Part shown: positions 56,407-64,000 of the stretch, piece by piece
How positions within the stretch are numbered: position 1 is the first letter of the stretch
How the letters are laid out: each line of letters begins with the position of its first letter
Assembly: GCA_008727115.1 (NCBI GenBank)
Contig: CP044131.1
Span: forward strand, 1,240,001-1,304,000
DNA length: 64,000 bases
Reading direction: 5' to 3'
Source: Comamonas testosteroni
Lineage (GTDB): Bacteria; Pseudomonadota; Gammaproteobacteria; Burkholderiales; Burkholderiaceae_C
Translations under genes and position numbers: made by a program
The notes under the pieces: generated by a model
Database searches by the model: none
What the model saw: the letters and a program-made list of their open reading frames with translations, nothing else
Told to the model about the DNA's origin: nothing

Positions 56407-57615
56407 TCAGGCCTGGATGGCGGAGGCGAATTCGGCCAGGAAGTCGTCGGTGATGGACTGCTCGAAGATGAGGTTTTCCAGCGGCGGCACGGGCGTGTAG
56501 CGGTAGCTGATGAGCAGGCGGCCAGCGGCGAGGTCTTCCTTGCTGTTGCGGTCGGGGTCGAAGTAGGCCTCGGCACCGATCAGGTAGCCACCGGCAACGA
56601 GGTCGCGGAAGCGGCTGTTGATGTAGCCCAGCATGTCGCGCACCAGGCTGGGGTGCATGGGCTTGTCGATAAAGGTGAAGTGGGCTTCGGCAATGGTGTC
56701 GGCCAGCACCTGGGCGGTGCGGGTGTAGTTCTCAAAAGCGAACTTGCCGCCTTGCTCTTCACAGGTGCGCGAGCCCCAGAAGCGGTAGCCGCTGCGGCGG
56801 ATGATGGTAGTGACTTCCAGTGCGTTGAGGTAGCCCGCATCGCTTGCCGGGTTCTGCAGGTCGAAGAACACGGGCACGGTGATGCCCTGGGGGCCGGTGA
56901 TGACGGCGTTGCTGATGTTCTTGTGCCAGCCGATGTCTTGGTCCAGCTGCGCACGCAGGCCCAGCGCGTAGGCTGTGGCGGCCATGGTGACCACAGCCCC
57001 CTTGCCTTCTGCGCCGCCGTTGTTGTCCCAGGCGAGGAAGTTGGGCCACAGGATCATGACTTCGCGCTGGCCGAATTCCTTGCGGTAGGCCGTTGCTTCT
57101 TCCTTGGTCTGGGCGTAGCCGCCAGTGGTATTGCGGGCCGCCACGTAAGTGAAGGCGCGCAGGGACTTGGCTGCGGTCGCCAGGGCGTTGGCGACTTCCT
57201 GCGTGTCCAGTTCTGGTGCGCCGATGATGCGCGGCTTGACGCCCAGCTCGGACTCAGCCGAAAGCAGTGCCTGAATGCCGGTGCGCTGGCCTGTGTCTGT
57301 GATGGTGCCGATGACGTTGGAGGTGGTGGAGGCGGCGTCGTCGCCTTCTTCCACGCGCACCACGATGGTGACGGCGCGTGACTGGCCGCTGATGGCCGTG
57401 AGTGCTCGGGCCAGGGTGCCGGTCTTGCCAGCCTTGCCGATTCCGCCTGCGGGGTTTGTGAGCAGCACGGGGGTGTTGAGCGGGAAGGCATCTTCGTCCG
57501 CATCTGTAGCAGTCGCCACAAGGCCGATGACGGCCGTGGAGACAACGCGGATTGCCGCGCCTGCGCCCGTGGTCTCGATGACGCGGACGCCGTGGTGGTA
57601 TTCGGTAGCAGCCAT
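56407..57615 (-). CDS. Phage tail sheath protein FI
   Basis: 402-aa contractile sheath protein. MAATEYHHGVRVIETTGAGA and NTPVLLTNPAGGIGKAG near the N terminus; YVNALEVTTIIRRSGYRFWGSRT-like middle; ends SITDDFLAEFASAIQA. First gene of the FI-FII-E-T-U-D late unit, preceded by a 27-bp element shared with the V promoter region and a terminator of the upstream unit. Confidence 0.95.
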   Translation of the reverse strand: MAATEYHHGVRVIETTGAGAAIRVVSTAVIGLVATATDADEDAFPLNTPVLLTNPAGGIGKAGKTGTLARALTAISGQSRAVTIVVRVEEGDDAASTTSNVIGTITDTGQRTGIQALLSAESELGVKPRIIGAPELDTQEVANALATAAKSLRAFTYVAARNTTGGYAQTKEEATAYRKEFGQREVMILWPNFLAWDNNGGAEGKGAVVTMAATAYALGLRAQLDQDIGWHKNISNAVITGPQGITVPVFFDLQNPASDAGYLNALEVTTIIRRSGYRFWGSRTCEEQGGKFAFENYTRTAQVLADTIAEAHFTFIDKPMHPSLVRDMLGYINSRFRDLVAGGYLIGAEAYFDPDRNSKEDLAAGRLLISYRYTPVPPLENLIFEQSITDDFLAEFASAIQA

Positions 57616-57677
57616 GGGCTTCCTTCAAATGGTGGAGAGCCCTATGGTTGCTTTGGGTGATCGATGCGGCCAGCGCG

Positions 57678-57704
57678 GGCCGTTGTGGCGGTGACTTGCA
57701 CGCA
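57678..57704 (-). promoter_or_regulatory. Candidate late-promoter activator site upstream of FI
   Basis: Shares 22 of 27 positions with 63292-63318 upstream of V, including GGCCGTTGTGGCGG (plus strand). Centre is 76 nt from the FI start. It fits a site for the Ogr-like activator. Confidence 0.45.
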
Positions 57705-57713
57705 GGCGCAATG

Positions 57714-57738
57714 AAAAAGGCCCCGGTTTCGGGGCCTT
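57714..57738 (-). terminator. Terminator after tail fibre assembly gene
   Basis: On the minus strand AAGGCCCCG / CGGGGCCTT with a T-rich tail, 16 nt after the G stop codon. Ends the V-to-G unit before the FI promoter. Confidence 0.8.
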
Positions 57739-57753
57739 GGGTTGCGGATTTAA

Positions 57754-58248
57754 CTACACCTTGACGCTGGCGGCGTAGCTGAATAGTTCGTCCAGATCTG
57801 GTTCGGTTAGCTGCAGCAGCTGGGCCATGGTTTGCATGGTGGGGCTGCCCCGCTCCCAGCTTGTGGCGCGCTGGTAGCCGATCTTGGCCGCGTATTGCTG
57901 CACGGGGTCTGGGATCTGCGCGATGGCTTCCAGAATGTTATCTTCTGTGATGCGCTTGAGCGTGAAGAGGGCGACCAGGCCTTGTGCGGGAGTGCATGAC
58001 TTAGGCGAGGACTGCTCCGTGGGCGGTGTTTCCTCGGGCTCAGATACAGACTGCTTCTCAAGTACCCATCTAAGACCGTCAATGCTGCGCCGCCAGCGTG
58101 ATCCATCGGGAACAGGAGACTTTGGAGCATCCTCAAATGCCCATCGTGGAATCAGATAGATACCCGGCTCTTCAGGGCTTTCGTCGGCCAAGGTCGTGCC
58201 GATGAAATACCCAGCTTCATCTGCTTGGAATACTGTAATTTGATTCAC
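57754..58248 (-). CDS. Tail fibre assembly protein (gpG-like)
   Basis: 164 aa, directly downstream of the fibre gene by 11 nt. N terminus with YFIGTTLADESPEEPGIYLIP then WRRSIDGLRWVLE, the Tyr/Gly/Pro/Trp spacing of tail fibre chaperones. C-terminal half helical. Chaperones of this kind are specific to their fibre. Confidence 0.7.
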   Translation of the reverse strand: MNQITVFQADEAGYFIGTTLADESPEEPGIYLIPRWAFEDAPKSPVPDGSRWRRSIDGLRWVLEKQSVSEPEETPPTEQSSPKSCTPAQGLVALFTLKRITEDNILEAIAQIPDPVQQYAAKIGYQRATSWERGSPTMQTMAQLLQLTEPDLDELFSYAASVKV

Positions 58249-58259
58249 TGGTGTGGCTC

Positions 58260-60752
58260 CTAGTTGTATTTGATGAGCGCGAGAAGCGACACGTTGCGCG
58301 GGCGGGTTTCAGAGCCGAATCGCCCCTCCCATGCCGCGCCATTTGCATAAGGCCAGGTTCTTGCTGGATCAGAGGGTGCGTCAGCAGGGTTGGCATTAGA
58401 GCCGCCTGCGGTGTATTGCCAAAATTCGTCTTTGATACCCCAATTGGTTCCGTCTGGCCCAGATGGTGAGGATGTCGGAAGTAGGTGATAGTGGGTTTGA
58501 ACGGTATCGATCTGATTGCTGCCAATGACGCGCCCGGAGTCAATGGCAGAGCCATCCGACCAGAAGCGTGGAAATTCCCCGCGCAGGTCTGGTAAGTTGA
58601 AAGTCGTGGAGCCATTACCTACACCGTAAACAGTCCCTATTAGCGCAAACAGCTTTGCATAGGTTGCTCGGCTGACAGCAGCGCCATTAGCGCGTAAATA
58701 GCCAGCAGGCAATACATTGACCGGATACATGACAATAGAGCCGGTTGGCATGTGGTCGCTGATGGTGTCCACCAGACCCTTGGGAGTCACTACGCGCACG
58801 CTATCAATGCCCGCCTTGGCTTCAGCCACGGTTGCCAGCTCGCTCACGCCGCTCACAGTTTCGGTGGCCGCGGCGATTTGGTGCGTATGGCTTTCGGTTT
58901 GCACCGCGTTGGAAGTGGATCCGCTCAGCGTGCCAGGCGTGCCCAGCGTAAGCGTCCGATTCGCCGCAAGCGTGCCTCCGCCCGTCAGACCATTGCCCGC
59001 CACGATGTTGCGCGCAGCCAGGGCACCATCCGTGATGCCATAGCCTGCCAAGGTGGTGGGCTTGCCGGTGACGCTGCCCCAGGCCGGGGTGACGGTCACG
59101 GCCCCTGCCGCCGTCAGCCGCCCCTGCGCATCGACCGTGAAAGTGGGCATGGCAGTGGCGCTGCCGTAGCTGCCAGCTTTCACCGCTGTATTGGCCAGGG
59201 CAATGGTGCGGTTTTCGGACATGTCTCCGCCGCCCGTCAGGCCGGTGCCTGTGCTGATGGTTCGCTCATCGGTCAGGCTTTTGCGCCAGGCACTCCAAAC
59301 CGTGTTGTCGCGGGAGCGTGTCCACTGGTCGCCGTTGTTGTAATGGGTATAGGTCTGGGTGGTGATGGAGCCGCCCGCGTCCATCACCAGCAAGGTGCCT
59401 GCGACTGCTGCGGGGTAGTTACTACCGCCGGATGCATTGGCGTTGGCGCTTTGCGAGTAGATGCCCCGAGCGGTGATGGTGTTCAGGTCAACGCCAGCAC
59501 CCAGCGCGGCTGCCATGGTGACGGCAGCTCCATCGCCAAGGTCTGCGACATTGAGAGACACCGCGTGCGTGTGGCTGGTGGCAGTGACGGCGTTGCCTGT
59601 GGAGCCGGTCAGCGTGCCGGGTGTGCCCAGGGTCAGCGTGCGGTCGGCGGTGAGGTTGCCGCCACCCGTTAGGCCATTGCCTGCCACAAGATTGCGCGCG
59701 GCCAGGGCTCCGTCAGTGATGCCGTAGCCCGATAAGGTGGAGGGCTTGCCAGTCACATTGCCCCAGGCTGGGGCGATGGCAGCACTGCCTGCTGCAGTGA
59801 GGCGACCTTGGGCGTCAACTGTGAAAGTCGGCACCGTAGAGGAGCTGCCGTAACTACCCACGGTCACGGTGGTGTTGGCCAGCGCAATGGTGCGGTTGGC
59901 CGTGAGGTTGCCGCCGCCAGTCAGGCCAGTGCCTGCGCTGATAGTGCGGGCGGCCAGGGCGCCATCGGTGATGCCGTAGCCCGCCAAGGTGGTTGGCTTG
60001 CCGGTGACACTGCCCCATGCCGGCGTGACAGTGACGCTGCCTGCAGCCGTGAGGCGGCCTTGAGCGTCCACAGTGAAGGTAGGCACCGAGGTTGCGCTGC
60101 CATAGCTGCCAGCGGCTACGGCGGTGTTGGCCAGAGCAATGGTGCGGTTGGCCGCAAGACTGCCACCGCCCGTCAGGCCCGTGCCTGCGCTGATGGTTGT
60201 GGCACCCAATGCGCGGGCATTGAAAAGCGTCTTGACGCTGGCGGCAGTCAGGGCGCGCACGGCGTCTGCCAGCCCGTTGGCCTCGGTTTCGGTGGCCAGC
60301 TCCACCACGCCCTGGCGCTCGGTAGTGGCAGGCGGGTTGATGAAGTTGGTCTCGCCAAATTGCAGGGTGCTGATGTTGACAGAGCCATCGAGCACGCGCA
60401 GATCTGTGGAGAGCAGAAAGATGGACGCCGCCGACTTTTCGAGGATGACGGCCGCTTGGCTGTAAGTGCCCAGCAGCACGCCGTTGTCCAGGTACAGACC
60501 GATGCCGCGCACGGTATAGGTCTGGTTGCCATCGTCGCGCACAGTGACGTGGATGGTGTCCTTGGCCACCACATCCCCGGCGATGGTGGTGATGCGCTTG
60601 ATTTCATTGGGAATGGTCGTCAACGTCTCGGTAGGCGTGAAAGCTGTGGCGGTGACACCGACGCTGACGAGTGTGCGCGCGAGGGTGCCGTCCTGGGCGG
60701 CGTTGATCAGGGCCTGCCGCCCTGCGGTGGTGAGCTTGAAGATGATGGCCAT
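58260..60752 (-). CDS. Phage tail fibre protein (gpH-like, collar domain)
   Basis: 830-aa receptor-binding fibre. N-terminal baseplate-binding domain (about 1-160, [20 protein letters not shown]). Beta-helical shaft made of near-identical modules: unit A ([11 protein letters not shown]... TDGALAAR, 84 aa) at about 186-269, 270-353, 498-581; unit B ([10 protein letters not shown]... SHTH) at about 354-400 and 582-628. Tail collar domain at about 670-740 ([20 protein letters not shown] and [12 protein letters not shown]), then a His/Trp-rich receptor tip. Confidence 0.93.
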   Translation of the reverse strand: MAIIFKLTTAGRQALINAAQDGTLARTLVSVGVTATAFTPTETLTTIPNEIKRITTIAGDVVAKDTIHVTVRDDGNQTYTVRGIGLYLDNGVLLGTYSQAAVILEKSAASIFLLSTDLRVLDGSVNISTLQFGETNFINPPATTERQGVVELATETEANGLADAVRALTAASVKTLFNARALGATTISAGTGLTGGGSLAANRTIALANTAVAAGSYGSATSVPTFTVDAQGRLTAAGSVTVTPAWGSVTGKPTTLAGYGITDGALAARTISAGTGLTGGGNLTANRTIALANTTVTVGSYGSSSTVPTFTVDAQGRLTAAGSAAIAPAWGNVTGKPSTLSGYGITDGALAARNLVAGNGLTGGGNLTADRTLTLGTPGTLTGSTGNAVTATSHTHAVSLNVADLGDGAAVTMAAALGAGVDLNTITARGIYSQSANANASGGSNYPAAVAGTLLVMDAGGSITTQTYTHYNNGDQWTRSRDNTVWSAWRKSLTDERTISTGTGLTGGGDMSENRTIALANTAVKAGSYGSATAMPTFTVDAQGRLTAAGAVTVTPAWGSVTGKPTTLAGYGITDGALAARNIVAGNGLTGGGTLAANRTLTLGTPGTLSGSTSNAVQTESHTHQIAAATETVSGVSELATVAEAKAGIDSVRVVTPKGLVDTISDHMPTGSIVMYPVNVLPAGYLRANGAAVSRATYAKLFALIGTVYGVGNGSTTFNLPDLRGEFPRFWSDGSAIDSGRVIGSNQIDTVQTHYHLLPTSSPSGPDGTNWGIKDEFWQYTAGGSNANPADAPSDPARTWPYANGAAWEGRFGSETRPRNVSLLALIKYN
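58869..60197. repeat. Internal modular repeats of the tail fibre gene
   Basis: Unit A copies (about 252 bp each) at 59946-60197, 59694-59945 and 59010-59261; unit B copies near 59553-59693 and 58869-59009. Coding, in frame, and diverged mostly at synonymous or loop positions. Confidence 0.85.
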
Positions 60753-60783
60753 GGTGTTGTGCTGCTGTCCTGTGCCTTTGTGG

Positions 60784-61332
60784 TCAGCTCACATCCATAT
60801 CAAGCCGGGCATAAGCCACGGGCCTGCCTACGCATGCGAGGTTGAGGGATGCCTGGGCACTGAGCCCCTGAATGAAAGTGAAGTGAGAGCGAAGCGGCTT
60901 GACGCGCGAGACTTCGGCCATGACGTCTTGCACAAAGGCGGCGCTGGCCTGCTCTCCGTCCTGGCCGGTCATGGTGAAGACCAGCTCAAAGGTGTGGGGT
61001 GTGCCCTTGGGTGCGGTTTGCCACCACTCGCGGATGCTGATGGCACCGCCAAAGCTGGCCACGGTGTCGCGCACGCTTTTGAGAGTGCCCCGCTGCCGCT
61101 GCACCTGAATGGCATTGCGCACCAGCGCCCGCTTGATGGCTTCCGGCCATTCGCTGCGCCAGGCTTCCACGCCCATGGACCACGCCAGCCAGGGCAGAAA
61201 CTCCAGCGGGCAGGTGTCGGGGTTCCATAGCGCGCGGTGCGGCTGGTCGATGGCGTCAAGGTGCTTGACCATGACGGACTCTGCCGCCCGGTCCAGCGCC
61301 GAGGCATTGGGTGGGAGCAGTGAATCAGCCAA
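60784..61332 (-). CDS. Phage tail protein I (baseplate)
   Basis: P2 gpI-type wedge protein. [20 protein letters not shown] at the N terminus, then [22 protein letters not shown], the family hallmark. Start is uncertain: TTG 61332 overlaps the gpJ stop; the frame is open to 61398 with no better start. 183 aa as given. Confidence 0.9.
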   Translation of the reverse strand: MADSLLPPNASALDRAAESVMVKHLDAIDQPHRALWNPDTCPLEFLPWLAWSMGVEAWRSEWPEAIKRALVRNAIQVQRQRGTLKSVRDTVASFGGAISIREWWQTAPKGTPHTFELVFTMTGQDGEQASAAFVQDVMAEVSRVKPLRSHFTFIQGLSAQASLNLACVGRPVAYARLDMDVS

Positions 61333-62242
61333 CGATGCCCCCGTGCGTGACGTTGATGGCTGTGCACCAACTGGCCTGGGTTTCGCCCACGGCGACATCG
61401 GCTGCGGGGCTGGTCAGCTCCACACGATCCACGCCCTCGATGTGCAGGGCGGCATAGATTCCGGACAGGGTTGGGCGGCGGCCAATGCGGTGCATGGATT
61501 CGGCATAGGCGGCAACGCGCTGGAGGGCTGTTGCCAGGACGCTGGACGAGTCTGGCCCCGGCAGAGTGAAAACCCGGCCAGTGATCTGGTAATTGACGAT
61601 GCCTGCCGCCTGGACGATGACTTCATCAGTCAACGGGCGGATGTCATCGGCATTGACTGCGGCTGCCACGGTGTTCAGCAGCGCCTGGCTTGGCGTGCCG
61701 CTGCCAGAGCGCGAAAGCACGGACACGATGACGCGGCCAGGGGTGGGGCTGGTGGCTGCGGCATCCAGCACCTGGCCGTCAGCAGTCTTGGCATGGAAGA
61801 CATAGGCACCCACGGGCCCGGCCACGCTGTAGCCGCGTGGGGCCAGCTGGATGCGGGCGCGGAAAGTGTCGTCATCTTCGAGTACAGCGGCCACGGGCGG
61901 GACGGCAGCCGGGTTGGCCGGCGTGATGACCAGGCGCACGACGCCAAAGAATGCGCCGAGCTGGTCCAAATCGCCGCCACGGGCGTAGGCCAGCATGACG
62001 GCGTGGGCGCTGTCGTTGCGGTCGCTGCGCTCCACCACCAGCTGATAGGCCAGTCGCTCCAGCCACTTGGTCAGCGGCTCGGACTCTAGGGCCAGTGTGT
62101 CGCTGATGTCGGGGCGCAGATCTGCGGGCAGGGCGGCCAGCAGATCTGCCTTGAGGTCGGACAGGATGGTTTCAAACTCCGGCACCACGACCACATCGGG
62201 TGCGGGGAGCTTGCTCATGTCAATGATCTGGGCATTGCTCAT
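61325..62242 (-). CDS. Baseplate assembly protein J
   Basis: 305-aa baseplate wedge protein of P2 gpJ type. Features VVPEFETILSDLKADLLAAL and RLAYQLVVERSDRNDSAHAV near the N terminus, ARGGDLDQLGAFFGVVRLV, and RVIVSVLSRSGSGTPSQALL in the second half. ATG overlaps the gpW stop by 4 nt. Confidence 0.93.
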   Translation of the reverse strand: MSNAQIIDMSKLPAPDVVVVPEFETILSDLKADLLAALPADLRPDISDTLALESEPLTKWLERLAYQLVVERSDRNDSAHAVMLAYARGGDLDQLGAFFGVVRLVITPANPAAVPPVAAVLEDDDTFRARIQLAPRGYSVAGPVGAYVFHAKTADGQVLDAAATSPTPGRVIVSVLSRSGSGTPSQALLNTVAAAVNADDIRPLTDEVIVQAAGIVNYQITGRVFTLPGPDSSSVLATALQRVAAYAESMHRIGRRPTLSGIYAALHIEGVDRVELTSPAADVAVGETQASWCTAINVTHGGIVG

Positions 62243-62583
62243 GCGCTGGCCCCCGGCTGGATATTGATGCTTTGGCGGCGGGTGCTGGCCTGGCCACGGT
62301 CCTGGCGCTCGATCTGCAGTACGGCGCGGCCACTGGCATCAAAGGCCAGCACAGCGCGGCGCAGTCGGGTGCGGGGTTCGTGCTTCATGATGGCCTGCGC
62401 AGTGGCCGCCTGTAGCCGCAGGATGTTGGCCGCCGTCATGGGCTGGTCAATGAGCTGCGGGATAAAGCTGCCATAGCCCCGGCGCATGAGGCGCGAGCCG
62501 ATGGGCGTGGTGAGGATGTCGGTGATGGACTGGCTGATGTGGGCCGAGTAGGCGAGGCGCTTGCCGGTTTTGACGTTCATCAT
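62239..62583 (-). CDS. Baseplate protein gpW (GPW/gp25 family)
   Basis: 114 aa. HISQSITDILTTPIGSRLMRRGYGS is the family signature, followed by LIDQPMTAANILRLQAATAQA. Overlaps gpV and gpJ by 4 nt each, giving coupled translation of V-W-J. Confidence 0.93.
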   Translation of the reverse strand: MMNVKTGKRLAYSAHISQSITDILTTPIGSRLMRRGYGSFIPQLIDQPMTAANILRLQAATAQAIMKHEPRTRLRRAVLAFDASGRAVLQIERQDRGQASTRRQSINIQPGASA

Positions 62584-63251
62584 GCGGAGCCCCCAGTCGG
62601 GCCGCTGGTGTTGCCGCCGCCTGTTTGGACGCCGCCATGCTTGTGGCCGGTGAGGCTGATGCCGCTGGCAATCACATCGCCCGTGGTGCGCAGCGTGCCC
62701 TGAATGTCTGCAGCGCCGCTGGCACCTGCTGCTGTGCCACTGCCAAGCATGCCGCCCTGGTAGACCAGTGAGCCTTTGACCAGGCAGTGGCCTGTCATGG
62801 TGACCTGAGGGCTGTCGATGGTGACGCTGCCGGGAGCGATCAGCGTGGCCGTGCCGACACCGGGCAAGGTGGCAGTCAGCGCATGGGTCGCATGGTCGTA
62901 TTCAATGACCGCACCGTCGGCGTGGCGGGTGACGGTCTTATTGGGATCGTTGCTGGGTGCAGGCTTGCTGGTGCTGTTGAGGCCGACGATGACCACGGCC
63001 GCACCGATGTCGCCGCTGGGCGAGAGCACGGTGGCCTGTTCGCCCACGGTGGGCGGGTTCCAGGTGGTGGTGCCACCTGCGCGGGCTTCGTGGTAGGGCC
63101 GCCAGTCGGTGATCAGCTCACCCAGAGATACCCGCACCAGGGCGGGCTTGCCGGGGCCGCCATGGTCCACGCTGTGGATGGTTCCCACGCGGATCATGTT
63201 GTGCAGCAGGCGCTGGATTTCGCCAATGGCGAGGGCCGGTTCTGAGTTCAT
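62580..63251 (-). CDS. Baseplate spike protein V (gpV)
   Basis: Membrane-piercing spike at the baseplate tip. OB-fold N terminus (IGEIQRLLHNMIRVGTIHSV, then LITDWRPYHEARAG), beta-helix in the middle, C-terminal HKHGG with the His pair that binds iron at the apex. ATG 63251 gives 223 aa; no Shine-Dalgarno sequence is visible, so translation may be leaderless. Preceded by a 27-bp element shared with FI. Confidence 0.9.
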   Translation of the reverse strand: MNSEPALAIGEIQRLLHNMIRVGTIHSVDHGGPGKPALVRVSLGELITDWRPYHEARAGGTTTWNPPTVGEQATVLSPSGDIGAAVVIVGLNSTSKPAPSNDPNKTVTRHADGAVIEYDHATHALTATLPGVGTATLIAPGSVTIDSPQVTMTGHCLVKGSLVYQGGMLGSGTAAGASGAADIQGTLRTTGDVIASGISLTGHKHGGVQTGGGNTSGPTGGSA

Positions 63252-63291
63252 GCGCTGACTGTGCCGGGCAGCACGCGGGCGCGCGAGCGGT

Positions 63292-63318
63292 GGCCGTTGT
63301 GGCGGCGATGAGTACGCA
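63292..63318 (-). promoter_or_regulatory. Candidate late-promoter activator site upstream of V
   Basis: GGCCGTTGTGGCGG plus GCA-end spacing shared with 57678-57704. Centre is about 54 nt from the V start codon, matching the usual -55 activator position if transcription starts at the ATG. Confidence 0.45.
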
Positions 63319-63452
63319 AACGGTGTTGCGGCCATATCCATAGAATTGAGCCGATGGAGCAGGCCGGAAAGGGCCAGCCGCAAGGCGCAACCCCTGGCGT
63401 TACCCCAGGGCCGATGTCCTGCCCCATCCATTCACCTGCCCATGCCCCGGCT

Positions 63453-63920
63453 TCATCCTTTGGTCGCGTGCTCCATCAGGATTTCTTCGATTCCCTTGAT
63501 TTCTTCCTGCGTGTAGCCCAGCAGCTCGCGGCTCGCATACTTCACCACAGGGCTGTTGCGGTCGCGGCGGTCCACCTTGTCGCGCAGGCCGTAGTGATGG
63601 ACGCGGGCTACGTAGGACACACGGGGATTCATGGCCACGCTGGCCATGTCTGCAGTGGCCTTGCGCTGCAGGTTGCGAGCCTTGCGCAGCCCCACAAACA
63701 TCTCTGAGCGAATGGCACCCTGGCGCTTGGCCAGTTGCTCGCGCGGGCGGCGTGGCTCATAGGGGGTGCCGTCCGGGTTGCGCTGGTCGGCAATGCGCTG
63801 GGCCTGACTTTTGCGCAGATAGTTGGCCACCTCCAGCATGGCGGCCTTGCGGCCAGCGGGCTCCATACGCTGCAGCAGCGGGGTGACCCACTGCGCGAGC
63901 TGCTGCAAGGCGTCGGCCAT
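63453..63920 (-). CDS. Tail completion protein S (virion morphogenesis)
   Basis: 155-aa P2 gpS type. N-terminal helix ALQQLAQWVTPLLQRM, then YEPRRPREQLAKRQGAIRSEM and the C-terminal ELLGYTQEEIKGIEEILMEH, hallmark of the phage virion morphogenesis family. ATG overlaps the gpR stop (TGATG). 201 nt separate it from V and hold the late element. Confidence 0.92.
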   Translation of the reverse strand: MADALQQLAQWVTPLLQRMEPAGRKAAMLEVANYLRKSQAQRIADQRNPDGTPYEPRRPREQLAKRQGAIRSEMFVGLRKARNLQRKATADMASVAMNPRVSYVARVHHYGLRDKVDRRDRNSPVVKYASRELLGYTQEEIKGIEEILMEHATKG

Positions 63921-64000
63921 CAGTCAAGCCCCTTTGTTTGGTGCCATTCGGCGCCAATCTTGTCGCCCAGGTACAAGCTGTAGTCGCCCAATGCGTAGGG
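63920..64000 (-). CDS. Tail completion protein R, C-terminal fragment at window edge
   Basis: Last 26 residues visible (YALGDYSLYLGDKIGAEWHQ then TKGLD), followed by TGA overlapping the gpS start. Position upstream of S matches P2 gpR. Rest lies beyond 64,000. Confidence 0.7.
   Translation of the reverse strand, partial: PYALGDYSLYLGDKIGAEWHQTKGLD

Noticed and set aside
58869-60197. Regular repeats considered as a CRISPR array
   Set aside because: Units are about 250 bp, in frame and coding for fibre shaft modules; no short repeat-spacer pattern and no cas genes.

Overview
The window reads as chromosomal DNA of a Comamonadaceae betaproteobacterium, most probably Comamonas. The basis is the 16S rRNA sequence as recalled for the C. 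testosteroni group (not searched), the high-GC codon use, the gene families (TctC/Bug-type binding protein, hpnCDE, DUF2788) and a short intergenic repeat family typical of the group.

Region 1 (1-4,600): the end of an integrated element, marked by a frameshifted tyrosine integrase on the minus strand, then core genes tilS and lysC and a tRNA-Ser(GCU). Region 2 (4,600-10,330): one complete rRNA operon, 16S - tRNA-Ile(GAU) - tRNA-Ala(UGC) - 23S - 5S, with RNase III-type processing stems, a spacer BoxA and a strong terminator. Region 3 (10,400-38,040): ordinary chromosome. It holds an RsuA-type pseudouridine synthase, a secreted nuclease, hslR, the two-component system tctDE divergent from the tricarboxylate transporter tctCBA, acetoacetyl-CoA synthetase with an amidohydrolase, a sulfur cluster (DedA-rhodanese fusion, YeeE/YedE transporter, periplasmic rhodanese), a lipoprotein, hemH, a HAD phosphatase, small membrane proteins, the squalene genes hpnC-hpnD-hpnE, and a two-gene RND efflux system.

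Region 4 (38,118-64,000, continuing past the right edge): a P2-type (Peduovirus-like) prophage integrated at tRNA-Leu(UAG). Next to the tRNA lies the integrase. A leftward early operon follows: a CII-like regulator, an Ogr-like zinc-finger activator, several unknown genes, the gpA replication endonuclease, small proteins and an AlpA-like excisionase candidate. Divergent from it are a LexA-like S24 repressor and an accessory block: a lipoprotein, a Cys-rich secreted protein, a 22-proline-tract peptide and a two-TM SLATT-like membrane protein. Then come a LexA-boxed umuD-umuC pair and the leftward late tail operons in P2 order: R, S, V, W, J, I, H, G / FI, FII, E(+E'), T, U, D. Capsid, packaging and lysis genes lie beyond the right edge.

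The most interesting sequence-level signals are in the prophage. There is a regular array of TTGC/GCAA tetramers with 6-nt spacing upstream of the CII-like gene. A T6C slippery site joins E to E' by a -1 frameshift. A 27-bp element (22 matches) sits upstream of both FI and V and may be the Ogr-type late activator site. The accessory block beside the repressor is the best candidate for an undescribed lysogen-expressed (superinfection or defence) module. A dispersed palindromic repeat family occurs in both chromosome and prophage; one copy encodes the C-terminal tail of the RND adaptor and another supplies the gpD stop codon.
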